The translations under genes and the position numbers were made by a program. The notes beneath the pieces are model-generated. The model made no database searches. It saw only the letters and a program-made list of their open reading frames with translations, and was not told where the DNA came from. Of a stretch of DNA of 64,000 bases, positions 34,543 through 49,500 are shown in pieces; the stretch's first letter is position 1, and each line of letters opens with the position of its first letter. Source of the stretch: Omphiscola glabra (lineage: Eukaryota; Mollusca; Gastropoda; Lymnaeidae); the NCBI GenBank assembly GCA_964017045.1, contig OZ024796.1, forward strand, positions 21,475,510 through 21,539,509, given 5' to 3'.

Positions 34543-37500
34543 GTACGCAAATGCTGTAAATAATTTACCAAAACAGGGTCCTATGATTACTATGAATATC
34601 ATTTATCAAAATATTTATTTTGAATATGAGTAAATAAAACATAGTAAATAATTTTAAAAGGAGTTTAAGTAATCTTCAGAATTTAAAAAAAAAAATGTTT
34701 TACTATAATATATATTTAAAACATCGTGTATGTTTATAGTGATTTGAATCATGTCTGAGTCTGAGTGAATAGTATTGTGACTGTATAGTATAGTGTGATA
34801 TGAATATGATTTTTAAATTTAAAATTTAAGACTAGACTATACTATGATTATGAATGATGAGCTATGATTATGACTTGTAATTGAAGATTTGAATTTGAAG
34901 TTATAATAGTTTAAATATAAGTTAACTTAAACTTAAGAATGTTTTTACGTCTCTAGGAATTTGAATAATATTTATATTACTTATATATTTGACATTTTTT
35001 ATTAAAATTAATGAATCATTAAGAGAGAGATGCTGCTTGTTTTATTAATTAATTTTTATAAATACACCCACCGATATTAACTTATAACATTACCTATGAC
35101 TCAGTATTCAGTATGTGTTAATTTTGGAAATTTTATCTGGCTGTTGCGTACAATTATATGGTTTTAGTAAAGTTTCACAAATTTAATATATTAATAATAT
35201 GTTTTAAAATTTGGCTCGTTACATGAAAAATATGTTTAAAAAGACCAAAAAACCAATATACATGTACAACGAAATGCAATAGCAAAGCTAGTGATATTCT
35301 ATGTAATCAGTTTAATTAAACAATTACAATTAAGTTGATATAAAATCCAAAATCAAATATACAGAAATAAAAAACTATATTAGCTTACAGCACATCAAGT
35401 GAAAAAGTATAATAGGCCTACCGTACTAGAACCACACACACAGTGAAAAATCTAGTAAGTCGTGTAGGCCTCCTGTTAGTCTGGTAAGTCTCGAAAATAT
35501 ATGCCGTCACAGTCGACTGTTGTATTTATATGGAGTGAGTCGGACCCCCCCACCCCCAATGTATCGTAGTATAATGTAGACCAGGCCTGCACAACATATG
35601 GACTAACATTTGCAATCAAAGGCGGTGAGGGAAAGGAGTGGCAGAGTTAATTTGTGAGTTAACTTCTCAGTCGGCCTATAGACCTTTCCATAGCACTGAG
35701 ACAGCTCTTTTGATAGTCACAATGACCTCTTGCTCACACTGGACAGCCGTGAGGTCTCCATCCGGATCCTCTTAGACCTCAGTGTGGTCTTTGACACTGT
35801 TGACCATGGAACCCTTTACAAAACCCTTGAAAATTGCTCTGGCATTTCTGGTTCAGTTTTGGCTTGGTTTAGGTCCCACCTCTCCAATAGAACGCAGGCG
35901 GTCACTGTCGATGGCTGTCTCTCCGGCAGTGCTGACTTGGTGTACGGAGTGCCACATGGGTCCGTTTTGGGCCCGGTTATATTCACAATGAATTCCAGGC
36001 CACTGCTCTTCTTGCTCGGGAGGCATGCTGTGGAGAGCCAGTCATTCGCGGATGACACGCAGCATACCCATCCCTCTCTTGTCGATTCCGCTGTCCGGAC
36101 TTTGCGTGAGAGCATTGGTGATGTCAAGTCATGGATGACATTCTGCAAGTGAAAACTTAACGATGACAAAACGGAAGCACTCCTTATTCACGATCACAAA
36201 TCATCCTCTAACTCAGCTCTCCCCACATCATTTCAAGTAGGTAACTCCGACAAACAGTTTACATCATCCGCTAGGAATCTTGGTTATATTCTGTCTAACA
36301 ACATGTCTCTTGATAATCATATCTCTCACATTTGTCGCTCTGTGTACACCGCTATTGGTCAGATCAGCTCAATCCGCTACTACCTCACAGTTAGCTCCTC
36401 CGCAGACGGGTGTATTCTTTCTGTCGCCAAGACTCGCACAAAAACATACGGCGAACGATCTTTCTCTTTCTGTGCCCCCAAACAATGGAATTCTCTTCCA
36501 CTAATTCTACACATCCGCAATATACCGACCATCACAGCCTTCAAAACTGCACTCAAAACACTGATTCCCCCATCTGACAGATAAACGATGCTGCAGGGTG
36601 CCGTCCATGGCTTGACATGTGAATAGTTATGGAATGGGTAGAGTGAATATATATTTGTTTTGTTTTATTTAATTAATGTATGTTAATTTTTAAGTTCATG
36701 AGTGTGTTTTTTTAAAATTGTATGTACAGTGTGGTGAGCCCAGCCCTAGGCTGGGGTATCGTGCTATATAAAACTACTACTACTACTAGGTCAAAAACAA
36801 AGGGAGAGGTAAGGTTGCATGCCACGGCTCATGGTGGCAGTGGCGTAGCTAGAGTGTTTGGCACCTGGGGACAAGATTCGCTTTAAAGCGCCCTCTTTTC
36901 CTTTTTTCAACTCTCAAACCCATTATCTTCATCAATAAAATAATACCAAACCACATTTTGGCGCCCCTAACTAGCTGGCGCCCGGGTACATCTGTACCCC
37001 CCTGCCCCCCCTACGCTACGCCTCTGCATGGTGAACAAACCTAGGTCAACACAAAGGCAATAACACGGGTCTATAACTATACTATATAATATAGTATTAG
37101 TGCACATGCAAAGATCCGACCATAAAATGGCATATTGAAATATACGAATCCAAAATAAAGTAAAGGCTCCAAATACCAATAAAATATTTACCGATGTATG
37201 TAATGTAATTCTGTGACCCACATGCTAACCAGATTACTAAAAAATTAGACGAGAAACCTCAAAATAAAAAAAATATATATATTCAAATTGGATTGTAGTC
37301 CTATTCATGATAAATCTGGAATTTAGATATTTGATACAAGGCGGCATGATTAATGGCATAGAAACATAATCACTATATAGGGATAATTTCATGATTATGG
37401 TACCCCAACACGATGTTGTGGCCTATTTTTACTTTCTTTACTGTATAAGTCCTAAAAGTAATTTTAATCCTTGGGGGTAGACTGTAATAACAAAAAATAT

Positions 37501-40500
37501 TAAGTCGGACATTTGCTGGTAGCTTGCCGTCATGACCTCATGGGTAACGACCTAATTGTTGACCCACCCCTCAAGTGAACTTTGACCAGAATTGACCCAC
37601 CTCTCAAGTGAACTTTGACCAGAATTGACCAACCTCTCAAGTGAACTTTGACCAGAATTGACCAACCTCTCAAGTGAACTTTGACCAGAATTGACCAACT
37701 TCTCAAGTGAACTTTGACCAGAATTGACCAACCTCTCAAGTGAACTTTGACCAGAATTGACCAACCTCTCAAGTGAACTTTGACCAGAATTGACCAACCT
37801 CTCAAGTGAACTTTGACCAGAATTGACCAACCTCTCAAAATAAAGATGTTAAGATACTTAATGACGATCCTTCATCGCGCCTCTGACCACTTATGAAGTT
37901 TTAAACAATCTTACTTAAAGTTATACCCTTGAAAAGGAGGACGGAGAGCAGTTTTTCTTTCAGGCATACCTCCGGACTGCCCCCCCGGGGGAAAATGTGT
38001 AAGAAAAAATAATTATAAAAAACAAAAACTACTCTAAATTTAATTTTTATAAAATTTTTAAAAGTTATTGATATGTGTGCCTTTAATCGATTACAATTAT
38101 TGGAACAAATAAAATATCGCTTTGTTCAATATATATTGATGATCCATAGCGTTCAGGTTAATCTTGTTACAGGCTCGCAGAAATCGTTTATAAATATGGT
38201 ATTGTTTTGAAAATTGGCCGCTCCTGATCATAAGCTAAATCTTACTTTTTCTGATTCACAGATATCGGTATCTTTTATTTAATTACATTTTGCAGCTGCA
38301 AAAGTTGAAAGACTTTTTAAAAACCCTGTATTAAACTACCTTTTCATCGATATAAATGTCTGTAAATTAAATATACCGGTAGTTCTTGCTAAGAAATAAA
38401 CATGTGCAATCTGTTTTCAAATGATATTGTAAAATAGTATCATGCTTTAAAAAATCATTTTTAGCAAACACTTTAATGTAGTAGATTCCATAGATGTATG
38501 CTGACATAGATAAAATGAAAATTTAAAAATAATAATAATAATAATTTTAAAACAAAAAATTAGGAATTTAGCGGTTACATACAAATAGTGGACATTTCAT
38601 CATAATTATTAAATCGAGTGTTTCTAATTTTTTAACACAGTTTCGGGAACAGAGTAAAATGATTTTAAAAATAGTCTTTATTTATTAAATCCCCAATGAC
38701 TTTTCTCTGTTAATATAATAATAAGAAACAATCTTCCCCAGCTGTTTGAACTATTTAAAAAAAATATTTTAAGATGATAATCCAGTAGAAAGAATATAAT
38801 ATATATTTAAACAACGAATAAAAAAAAATCGAGTATTTCGATTATCTTGTAAATGCCATTTTTGGTAGTAGTTAAAAAAAATTATATGGAATTGGTAAAA
38901 AAATTGTTTTCAAGTATAATATCGAAGAGGCAAGTTGTAATGATCTGAAGCAAATTATAGTAGTCTAAATTTCTTAATTAACATTTCAATCAACTGAATA
39001 TTGAGATTGAGAATTGAAACATTAATTTTATACGGAAAAAAATCACACATTAATAAATATATGAGTCTTTTAAAAACAATTCTTGACTTCTGAACAATTA
39101 TGTCGGTTACATATGATTTATAAATAAATACCAATTTTGAAAACGCATAAAGATATAGTCTTTAGCCCTTTGTACAGAAAAGCTTTTTTTATTTTTGACT
39201 TTGGTGAAACTTGGAAATATTTTGAAATAAACGTATGTTTTTGGTTTTTCTTTTTCGTTCAAAATGTAAAACTATTTTAGCATTTCTTTTTTGTGATGGA
39301 TACCTTTTTGGAAGGAATTCTTTTTTCTTAATTTTAAAAATATTTTGTAGTAAATTCATTATTTTTATGTAGTTGATCCCAAAAATATTTTAAAATAATA
39401 ACTTTAAAAATACATGACTTTTCAATTTTTAAAAAAATGTTTGCATACCACACTTAGTCAAGCAGAGACGTCGCTTGACTTTTTATGGCACCCGTGCTAC
39501 TTTTCGGTTTTTTCCTTCCCTACCTATGAGGTAAAAGTTGATAATTTAATGTAATTACAGCCCAACTTTAAGCCCCTAAAATATACGAGGCCCCATGCAG
39601 CTATGTGGGTTGCAGACCTCACACGATGGCTCTTAGGTCAAATGACTCCTAAAATCTTAACTAGCATCTCTCCCGTTGCTCTACAGTTAAGTGTTTAATG
39701 ATGCGAAACTAAATTTAACTACGGTATGTAAAAAAAAAATGCATTCTTGCATTTTGACTTTATCAAAAACTTTCCGGGGCCTATAAAGTTTTAAGGGGCG
39801 AGTCTAAGCTAAGGAGTATCTCTCGATAAAAAACATGCCCTAAGGGCTCCCAATTGGACTGAATTTATTTAATATTGTGCTTGTGGAAGAGTTAGTGATG
39901 TCCTGTTATTATCGTTATTTCTAGCGCTTCCCACCCAAATGGCTGAAATGTTTACATCAGTGGCGCTTCATCCCATTTAGGGCCTTGGCCTGCTCCACCC
40001 CATTCTTCCATTGGGATCAATCCATCGCTTTACAACTCCATGTGCGAACCCCAACCTTTGTAAGCCCTTCTCCTCATCATCAATCCATCTCAGTCTTGGT
40101 CGACCGGTGAGCCGTCTGCCCCTAGGTTTCTGCCTGTAGATCGTTTTTGTTGCTCCAGAATCCGGCATCCTTTCAATGTGTCCTGCCTAGGGCAGTCTGC
40201 CTTTTTTTATACTGTTGTGACTATGGATGGGTATTTGTACAATTGATATAGCTCTTAGTTTGTACGCATTCCCAAAACAAAATTGTCTATCATCGGGTCA
40301 TATATTTAACAGGTTCTCTGCTTTTCTGGTAGGAACCAAGTCTCACTACTGGTCTTGTGATAGTGGTGTATACTGCCTTCTTTGTTCCCTTAGCGGGATT
40401 TTTGCTTTGAAGTAGCTTTTGTAAATTGAAAGAAGAACGGTTGCATGCTGTTATTCTTTCTTGCACCTCCGATTGTATTTCCTCTTGCTTATTTATAGTC

Positions 40501-43500
40501 ACCCCTAGATATTTGAAAGTAGCTACCCTCTCAAAGGCGTAGATGTTCATATTGATGAGGTCATCAGTGCGTATTTCCTGACATTATCATAAATATTGCC
40601 TTCGCTTTATTTACACCAAGACCAGCTTTGACCGTCACATCTTCAAGTTCCCTGAAAGTTTTAATTATATCATCAATGCTGTTTCTACCAAGTAGCGCTA
40701 TATCGTCTATGTAGGCCAGGTATTGCAGTGGCTGGCTTTGTAAAGTTCCTTATGGTTGTTCTGTACCACCTCTCAGGTGCTCACACGTATGTTTCTAATG
40801 CTTTTTTCTAAAGTGATGTTGAAAATGATACACGGATTTCCTTGTCTGAGGCCCAGATTGATTGGGAACTCCCTCAAGTACTCCCTCTGTACTTTGATTC
40901 TACTTTTGTAGTTATCCATCGTCATATGTATGAGTCGGGTAAGTTTGTTAAAGACTCCAAGTTCCAGCACAGCATCGTTCATGTATTTCCTGTCTATGCT
41001 ATCATAACCTGATTTGTAGTCCAGATATAGTTGGTGTATGTTGATGTATTCTTCGCATTTTTCTACGAGACATCTAACAGTAAATATATGAACGTTTCAA
41101 ATGCCCCTTCACACATTGTCTTAAAGATACATTGAATACAGTGCATGATACCCTCACTAGGTAACTCTTGTTACCAGTGAAATATCCGCATCAACACCAG
41201 GCACAGAAACATTGCAAATCCCATCTACATTCATAGGAGCCATAATGATCAATAAATTGATCGTGGGCCCTTAATAGACAGAAAAAGAAGAAGAAATTTA
41301 GTTTGTGTCTGGCATTGGTCGCCATAATGCCTCCCCCGACGCTTGAAAAATTATTTCCCCCGATCAAAGGAAAGTCTTATCAAAACATTCGAATCATGTA
41401 TACTCCAAAATGCACCTTTTGATTGTTAAACAATCACACATTTTCTGCTGCCCTACTTCCCGATAAAAATTACTTGCCATGACAGCCAAATTTGGTGCTG
41501 ATATATACTGCCCAACGGCGTGCCTAGTGTTAGCGCCACCCTAGGTGGGTTAACTTTTTTGCTACGCTACCTTTCTCGATAGAAACTCTGCAGATGTCCG
41601 TAAAATCCCGCCGCTCTATCTAAAGAAAAAATGACACCTGGGAAGACCAAATGTTCGCCCCCCACACTGCTACGTGACTGAGTCTTTGATGACAGGGGAC
41701 AAGATTCATTTTTACACACACCCCTTCCCCCCCTTCCCCGCTAAACTCTGAAACCTATTATTTTCCTCCATTAACACTTGCCCATTAGATGCCCCCGCTA
41801 GTCTGGCGCCCGGGGACATATGTCCCATCTGCCACCCCTTGGCTACGCCTCTGGCCACTGAAAAACTGGCACTGCCCCCCCCCCGAACGTCAAAAGTGCC
41901 CCCTCGGGGAAAAATTTCTGAAAGAAACACTGACGGAGAGGGCAATCAGTCCCGGGCGGCACTTTTTGTAGGAAACATATTTTCAAATATCTAGGAACAA
42001 TTGTTTCGGAAGAAGGCTCCAAGCCCGAATTGATGGCCAGGATTGCGCAGACCACAACAGCAGACTAAAGAGGCTCAAGAAAATAAGGAACGACAAAAAT
42101 ATAGCCCCCAGCACCAAAATCAGGCTGATGCGCTCACTAGTCCTCTCCATTTTCTTGTATGCCTGTGAGTCCTGGACATTAACAGCAGAACTCGAAAGGG
42201 AAATAAAGGCGATGGAGATGAGATGTTTCAGAAGCATTCTTGGGATCTGCTATAGAGACCACATCACCAATGAACAAGTGAAATAAAGGATTCGTCAAGC
42301 AATTGGACAGTACGATGACCTCCTGGTGTTGGTAAAAAGCGAAAACTTGAATGGTTTGGCCACGTAACAAGGAAACAAGGGCTCGCCAAAGAAATCATGC
42401 AGGGCACAACTAGAGGAGGGAGAAGAAGAGGAAGACAGAAAAAGATGGGAAGATAACATCAAAGAGTGGACGGGATTAAAACTAGGCGATGCTGTACGCA
42501 GTGCAGAAGACAGAGAGGAATGGAGAAGGATAGTTTTCATGTCATCTGTGGCGCCCCAACGGTCCAAGGACTAAGGGACATGATGATGATGATGTAAAAC
42601 AAGGTATGGGAAAACTTGTTGCGTCCTTTATTCAGGTCTTCCCATAGCTTGTTTCCCATATTTTCTTGTACCATACCTGATTGCGAACTCTCCTCTCCCC
42701 CCCCCCCCCTTCCTTTTTATAAATTCATTTTTTCTTTATGTTGAGGGGCGGCAGAGTTTTTTTTCGTGGGTGGGGGTGGCTAAGTTCTCGGCCCGCCCGG
42801 GCGGAACTAGACCTAACCAAGCCACTTTGAATAGGTCCCACGGTCTCGTTGGGGGGGGGGGGGGGGAGAGCGGCCGTTACCCCTGCTCCCCCCACTAACG
42901 ACGTTACAGCCCCTTACACACACACGCACGCACCCCCGTATAACAACACGGCCAGTAATTCTTGTTAAGCCTATTGGCTTATTGACTGGTCCCAGCGCCA
43001 TCTGGCCATGCCATAAGACAAGTTCCACTGTCAGCTTGGCCCCCGCGTGCTGGCTTGTTGTACCTTTGTTGGTGGTTGTCAGTCAACAAGCAGCGCCTGT
43101 GGGTAAACAGAGGCCAGGGATTTTTAGTTCCGCTGTGGATATTTTAAAGTTTCTTCCTTCTTGTCATTTGATTGTATTTGAGATAGTAAGTGGAACATAT
43201 TTAAACACCTTCATACCCTGTGTTCTTGATTACTAAGCATAAAATATATATATATATTCCCCCTTAGAACAATTTGTGTTTGATTTTTTATAATGCCTCT
43301 AAGAAAAGAACAACACTAGTATTTCAACTAGGCCAATGTTACTATGTAAAATGCTACATTAGTTAATTTGAAGTGGATGCAAGAGAAGTTGATTCAAACA
43401 TTTATGTTTGATACAAGGACTTGACGTCATTTCTTCAGATGTAATTTATGCAAGTCTTAGGCAGTCTACGTTTAACTTATGTAATCACTTGATTTGTTTT

Positions 43501-46500
43501 AACACCACTTTTGTCGAATGTGATCATTTAATGTGATAATTTAAAGCATGGTTTCTTAACCTTTTTTTGCAGAGCCGCACCCCCTCTTCAATTCAAAACA
43601 TTTCTCACACCCCATCTCGGTCTCAAAACATATTCCCGAGGACCCATGATAAAATGGCTTATAAAAATGCAAATAAACCTGATTTTCTGAGTCTTCCCGC
43701 ACCCCCTGACTCTGCCCCCCCCCCCCCCGCACTCCCTAGTTCTCGACTCATAGGGGGTGCGGACACCCCAGGTTAAAGAACTCCTGATGTGAAATGTGTC
43801 TCATCCAAGAATATAATAAGCAGTTCTACTTCTCCACCGTTGTTGCATATCACTTCATGGCAGGAGCCAACCCGTTTCATTATTTATTCTTTGAAAGTGC
43901 CAACCCATTGTGCTGTCGGCACATAAATATTAATGCTTACTAAACAAAACTCCGTGTCGGTATTGTGTGTGTGTGGGGGAGGGGGGGGGGCGACGACCAT
44001 TGAAAATTGCCTTAAGTGGTTCTAAGTTCATTTAGTTGTTGACATATTTCTTGGAACATCAGAACCATCTCGATATTATTTCTACTTCAGTTCCCCTCGA
44101 TTCATATACTCTTAGTTTGGGTATTTACTCAGCCGTCAAGCTAACATTCCATCATCGACGTTTTGATTCCTGGTCTAGAAGTCGCTCGGCTTTATGTCAT
44201 GGTGGAAAGGTGCAAATCTTATTGGGTTGTTGGTCTTTGTGTTTTTCGTTGGCGTTGTCTGCACAATTGTGGTAGATGAAAACACGGAATTTAGAGAACA
44301 GCATATTCAATAATCGACTAAACCGTTTAGTAAATCGGGATTCAGGAATTCAAATTGACACTGTCATTATTTGCACACCGTTATAGACCGTTACGGGCCA
44401 TTACAGAACGTTACAGGCCATTACAGAACGTTTAGACCATTACAGACCGTTATAGACCGTGACAGGCCATAACAGAACGTTATAGATCAACTCTAGTGTA
44501 AACTACAATTTCAAAAGAAATAAATAGCTGTGGCCGGCTAACTAACTTACTTAAGAAAATCAGCAGACCATCGAGCCAAGGCTCATAAGGTCTTCCCCAG
44601 CACACCTCCACCGCCCCCAACTGGCATTCAACCACTCCCCCAGTGGTCTTTATTCCAGTCAGGCCGCGAAGCGGCATGCCGAGGGCTCCCCGCCCCTGAG
44701 ATGGCCCCACCCACCCTTCCACTCGATTGACTATGCGAGTGAGGCCGCATCAGAGAAGGGACGCCTGGCCAGCCGGGGTGATGCTTACACAGCAACCGGG
44801 CCGGACTTCCGGCTAAAGGTCACGATGCTACTTTATTGCAAAGGACGGGTCTTGTATTTGAGCTCACTAGTCCATACAACTAGTAGTAAGTTTCACCAAC
44901 ACAGGTTTCGGCCTATGAGTATAAATGTTAACATATAGAAGGAGAATCACTTTAATTTGAGATCTCATTACGCCACTGATCGACAATAAGCTATAGGCGG
45001 ACTTAACCTGATCTACGGACAACACAATGGGCAGCACTGATGTCACATTAACTCTTGTCTTTCAGTGAAAGTATTTCACCTAGATGTCTCAGACTAATTA
45101 CGTATGTAAAGTTAAGGCATATCAAATGACGTTAGTATATTTAATAAAGGTTTTCTCGTTTCCATTTCCACCTATGAAAAACACAATTGTTTATTAGAGT
45201 GAACTAAATCACTGGATGTGGCTTGAAGCTGGCGCTTTTTAAAAGCCCCGGCTAGTACGTTGCCAACGTGATCTATCTGTTGGGCTGTGCCATACAAAAT
45301 GCCAACGTGATCCATCTGTTGGGCTGTGCCATACAAAATGCCAACGTGATCCATCTGTTGGGCTGTGCCATACAAAATGCCAACGTGATCTATCTGTTGG
45401 GCTGTGCCATACAAAATGCCAACGTGATCTATCTGTTGGGCTGTGCCATACAAAATGCCAACGTGATCCATCTGTTGGGCTGTGCCATACAAAATGCCAA
45501 CGTGATCTATCTGTTGGGCTGTGCCATACAAAATGCCAACGTGATCTATCTGTTGGGCTGTGCCATACAAAATGCCAACGTGATCTATCTGTTGGGCTGT
45601 GCCATACAAAATGCCAACGTGACCCATCTGTTGGGCTGTGCCATACAAAATGTTCTGAACGAATGAGAATGAACTGTTGTTACTTGGTGGGTCTCCCCAG
45701 CCCAACACTGCAGATTAAATTTTTATGATACCAATTGGTACCCATTTATTCTATCTAATGGTTTAGCCACTTTAGCCCCCTCCCAAACAAGGAAAAGAAA
45801 AAGCCCCCCCCCCAAGGGGCCCTCAGCCCCCCCCCCACCAATAAGTTTGATCACTGTAGAGTGGCAACAAAGAAGTTCCCCTAAACCCAAACAGAATGAA
45901 CCAACGCTGCCAACTTTTCATATCGTGATCATTCGCCTCTACAAACAGAACTTTAAATGCTTCATTGTCAGCGGGTCTCAAATAGCTGTGACTTAACGTT
46001 TATCGCGCTACATCAGTTTCAACTATTACGTCAATACACAAGTGTGGACTAGTATTCAATAACGTTATTAATCAATTAGATTTAGAAGGAAAATTGCTTA
46101 TTAGAATTGAGTTTGTGGCTTAAAAGTAGGGAGTAAATACTATATTTTATGAACCGCTGACCGCATGGCACCGCGGCCGGTTGTGTCGATAGGTATTAGA
46201 GTGATTAATCCCAACATGGGAACCTGATAGTAGGGTAGTGAAAAGATAAGGGTTTCCAAAGCAGACGTGAGCCGTGCTGTATGACGACACATCGTGAAAT
46301 GATAGCCTTATACCGAGTCCATATATAGGTTCAAAGCGGTCAGTGGCGGGGATATCGTGTTATAAGCTCATATTAAAGTAGGGACATTGACGTCATTGGA
46401 ACAAGCTATGTACGATTATTTTGATATTGACATTAACATTTTCATGTTTATAAAAAAAAAAAAAAAATGAGTCATGCATATCAAGACAATGTCAATGAAT

Positions 46501-49500
46501 TAAGGCATTCGCGTAAGACATCATTGTTCCACTTTAAAGTGTGTAGTAGTGATGGCAACGGACATTAGCTGCAATGTGTTGTGTTTGGAGTCTTATTTTT
46601 TAAGTGATTTTGCATTTTCCCTGCTTGTGTATGAAGTATTCAAGCAATGATTTTTTGGGGTGGGGGGGGGGGGGGGGGGGTGGGGGCATGTCATGAAAAA
46701 AAGTTTAAGGTTAGGTATACTGACATGCAGGTAACTTAATAATTAGTGATATAGTGCAACCAATGAAGTATCACTCAATATATTTTATGAAACGAATGCT
46801 TAAGGTAAATCTAGATCTCGATTTACTCTAAATACTCAGGTTAAAAAAATAGGCGCTCCCGACTTTAAGCCACAGCAGTACCTACTTCCCATTGTTCACA
46901 GAGTATATTATGTTGATATTTGTATTTGTTTATTTTTGCAAGCAGTGTTTATTTCAGACATCTTACTGCCCCCAGAGTATGTTAACGGCATCCCAAACCG
47001 GAGCAAAAAGTTTTTAAAATAAAGTGAATTTAAACAATTAATTTTTTTTTTTTTTAAACATCGAATTGTCATTTTTATAACATTTAAAAACAAATAGAGT
47101 TGTAAATTTTACCCTCCCACAATCCTTCCTACGCCACTGCCCACCCGAATATCTGAAATACCCCACCTCCCCCCTCCCTTCCCGGAACACATCGTCCTAA
47201 CGAAACATTGTTAACAACGCCAACACTAATCTAATAACCGTAAGATTGAATCGTCTTGAATGACACTTTAGTACATGTACTTTCTTGATATCAATGCACC
47301 GATTAAGAAATTACGAGTTAAACTTCACCAAAGAAAATATACATTATCATTTTTTAAAAAATCATGTTATTTTTGAAATATCGATAAAATACAACTTTGC
47401 CAGAGACAGGTTTATTTTTGTGTAGCACTGAGAGAGTAGGAATGAATGTATGAACAGACCCATGACGAGTTTATTTTTGTGTAGCACTGAGAGTGTAGGA
47501 ATGACTGTGTGAAGAGACCCTTGACAAGTTTATTTTTGTGTAGCACCGAGAGTGTATGAATGACTGTGAAGAGACCCTTGACAAGTTTATTTTTGTGTAG
47601 CACCGAGAGTGTATGAATGACTGTGAAGAGACCCTTGACAAGTTTATTTTTGTGTAGCACCGAGAGTGTATGAATGACTGTGAAGAGACCCTTGACAAGT
47701 TTATTTTTGTGTAGCACCGAGAGTGTAGGAATGAATGTGTGAAGATACCCTTGACAAGTTTATTTTTGTGTAGCACCGAGAGTGTAGGAATGAATGTGTG
47801 AAGATACCCTCGACAAGTTTATTTTTGTGTAGCACCGAGAGTGTATGAATGACTGTGAAGAGACCCTTGACAAGTTTATTTTTGTGTAGCACCGAGAGTG
47901 TAGGAATGACTGTGAAGAGACCCTTGACAAGTTTATTTTTGTGTAGCACCGAGAGTGTATGAATGACTGTGAAGAGACCCTTGACAAGTTTATTTTTGTG
48001 TAGCACCGAGAGTGTATGAATGACTGTGAAGAGACCCTTGACAAGTTTATTTTTGTGTAGCACCGAGAGTGTATGAATGACTGTGTGAAGAGACCCTTGA
48101 CAAGTTTATTTTTGTGTAGCACCGAGAGTGTATGAATGACTGTGAAGAGACCCTTGACAAGTTTATTTTTGTGTAGCACCGAGAGTGTATGAATGACTGT
48201 GAAGAGACCCTTGACAAGTTTATTTTTGTGTAGCACCGAGAGTGTATGAATGACTGTGAAGAGACCCTTGACAAGTTTATTTTTGTGTAGCACCGAGAGT
48301 GTATGAATGACTGTGAAGAGACCCTTGACAAGTTTATTTTTGTGTAGCACCGAGAGTGTATGAATGACTGTGTGAAGATACCCTTGACAAGTTTATTTTT
48401 GTGTAGCACCGAGAGTGTAGGAATGACTGTGTGAAGATACCCTTGACAAGTTTATTTTTGTGTAGCACCGAGAGTGTATGAATGACTGTGTGAAGATACC
48501 CTTGACAAGTTTATTTTTGTGTAGCACCGAGAGTGTATGAATGACTGTGTGAAGATACCCTTGACAAGTTTATTTTTGTGTAGCACCGAGAGTGTAGGAA
48601 TGACTGTGTGAAGATACCCTTGACAAGTTTATTTTTGTGTAGCACTGAGAGTGTAGGAATGACTGTGTGAAGATACCCTTGACAAGTTTATTTTTGTGTA
48701 GCACCGAGAGTGTATGAATGACTGTGTGAAGATACCCTTGACAAGTTTATTTTTGTGTAGCACTGAGAGTGTAGGAATGACTGTGTGAAGATACCCTTGA
48801 CAAGTTTATTTTTGTGTAGCACCGAGAGTGTATGAATGACTGTGTGAAGATACCCTTGACAAGTTTATTTTTGTGTAGCACTGAGAGTGTAGGAATGAAT
48901 GTGTGAAGATACCCTTGACAAGTTTATTTTTGTGTAGCACTGAGAGTGTAGGAATGAATGTGTGAAGATACCCTTGACAAGTTTATTTTTGTGTAGCACC
49001 GAGAGTGTAGGAATGACTGTGTGAAGATACCCTTGACAAGTTTATTTTTGTGTAGCACCGAGAGTGTAGGAATGACTGTGTGAAGATACCCTCGACAAGT
49101 TTATTTTTGTGTAGCACCGAGAGTGTAGGTAGGAATGACTGTGTGAAGAGACACTTTCAACGGTTCAAAGCGCCTTCCACCACGTGTTCTCTGTCGTGAA
49201 AAGGAGGAAATGTCGGTCAGTTGTTGCAAATCGGTCTCTCAGATGAGGAAAAGTATTCATAGCGTACCATTACTTTCGCTCCTACATGATGCCATAATTA
49301 GCGACAATGTTGACTTCCCATCATCTTTTTGCCAATGAAAGGATGATTATGTTCTAATATTTTTTTTATAAAGACTAGAGATAACGCGTCTATGCAGTGT
49401 CCACCATTTATTCTCATAGCCTTATACTGAGAATTGAACAAAGGACCTATAAGTTACTTAGGCAAATTTTTATTTAAAAAACCAGTTATAAATAATTAAA

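Noticed and set aside
45172..45708. 178-codon minus frame and 132-codon plus frame
   Set aside because: 39-bp minisatellite, open on both strands because of its length.
47412..48409. Several minus-strand frames with repeated LHKNKLVKG and YTKINLSRVSS
   Set aside because: 57-bp minisatellite read in different frames; frames switch wherever a 59-bp unit occurs.
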